Source: Bermanella sp034110565
GTDB taxonomy: Bacteria; Pseudomonadota; Gammaproteobacteria; Pseudomonadales; Oceanobacteraceae
NCBI GenBank assembly: GCA_034110565.1
Contig: JAWUYY010000057.1
Coordinates: 1-31,658 of the forward strand
Direction of reading: 5' to 3'
DNA: 31,658 nt
Below, in pieces: positions 31,411-31,658 of this stretch; positions within the stretch are counted from its first letter, which is position 1, and each line of letters begins with the position of its first letter. A program made the position numbers and the translations under genes. A model generated the notes under the pieces. The model made no database searches, was not told the origin of the DNA, and saw nothing but the letters and a program-made list of their open reading frames with translations.

Positions 31411-31658
31411 GTTTTAGAAAGCAAAAACACAACATTCACAGACACACCCCCCCCTCACGCAATCATATTTTGTTATGACTGACCTAACACCCTCGCAGGA
31501 TTCATTCGTCGCCCCACCCTCTAAAACCCCAAAGCCCCCTAACCACCTTATAAATCAAAGTGATAAAGAGCCAACAAACACAATTAAGCTGATTTTTTTC
31601 GCGCTAAAAAAAACAAAAAATCAAACCTTAGAGTAAATGGCTTTTAGCGTTTCAATAC
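31411..31658. other. Unassigned tail region
   Basis: I see no gene in these 248 bases. They hold an 8-C run (about 31447-31454), several CCCC-rich and A-rich stretches, and no good promoter or hairpin. It may be the upstream region of a gene beyond the window. Confidence 0.5.

Noticed and set aside
31441..31560. C-rich stretches after the tRNA genes as a possible CRISPR or regulatory repeat
   Set aside because: No regular repeat unit or spacing is visible; only an 8-C run and scattered CCCC blocks.

Overview
The window looks like chromosome from a marine gammaproteobacterium, probably of the Oceanospirillales type. This is inferred from moderate G+C, gammaproteobacterial genes (rlmE, sbcB, YkgJ, DUF6435, tesA-like) and CTGT-N8-ACAG LexA-box style; no rRNA is present to confirm it.

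Layout. 1-2227 (minus): a 5' part of a TrmH/SpoU rRNA methyltransferase gene, translationally coupled to a COG2509-type FAD dehydrogenase. 2445-5802 (plus): rlmE, an AraC-family regulator and a membrane-anchored FMN glutamate-synthase-like protein, ending at a strong hairpin. 5958-7688: a small DUF6435 gene, then (minus) an exported alpha/beta hydrolase and a YkgJ cysteine-cluster protein.

7690-12430: a relic chromosomal integron. The integrase gene (plus) is dead (two in-frame stops, one frameshift, loss of the C-terminal third with the catalytic H-R-Y part), yet keeps a perfect LexA box 22 bases before its start codon. Divergent from it, on the minus strand, lie about seven AT-rich cassettes separated by attC-like sites: unknown membrane and exported proteins, a lipoprotein, a beta-barrel protein, an LprI-like protein, a frameshifted DUF1801 gene, and an IS3-family scrap that has landed in an attC.

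12618-14313: an MFS transporter with a long acidic tail and a tiny membrane protein. 14314-23645 (plus): a long regulatory region, then a complete propionyl-CoA to succinyl-CoA module: carboxyltransferase, an unusual 955-residue biotin carboxylase/BCCP fusion, methylmalonyl-CoA epimerase, methylmalonyl-CoA mutase, MeaB chaperone GTPase and a YiiD-type thioesterase. The intercistronic gaps hold hairpins and a genome-repeat-like element. Together these genes would carboxylate propionyl-CoA, epimerise the product and rearrange it to succinyl-CoA, with MeaB protecting the B12 mutase and the thioesterase perhaps relieving CoA trapping.

23673-30951: alpha/beta hydrolase (minus), TesA-like SGNH esterase (plus), exonuclease I (minus), a lipoprotein alpha/beta hydrolase (minus) and a large DUF349 coiled-coil protein (plus). 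31119-31368: two identical initiator tRNA genes behind a near-consensus promoter with a G+C-rich discriminator, closed by a strong terminator. The last 250 bases hold nothing I can assign.

The most interesting parts are the relic SOS-boxed integron with its unknown cassettes, and the divergent acyl-CoA carboxylase with its elaborate upstream regulatory DNA.
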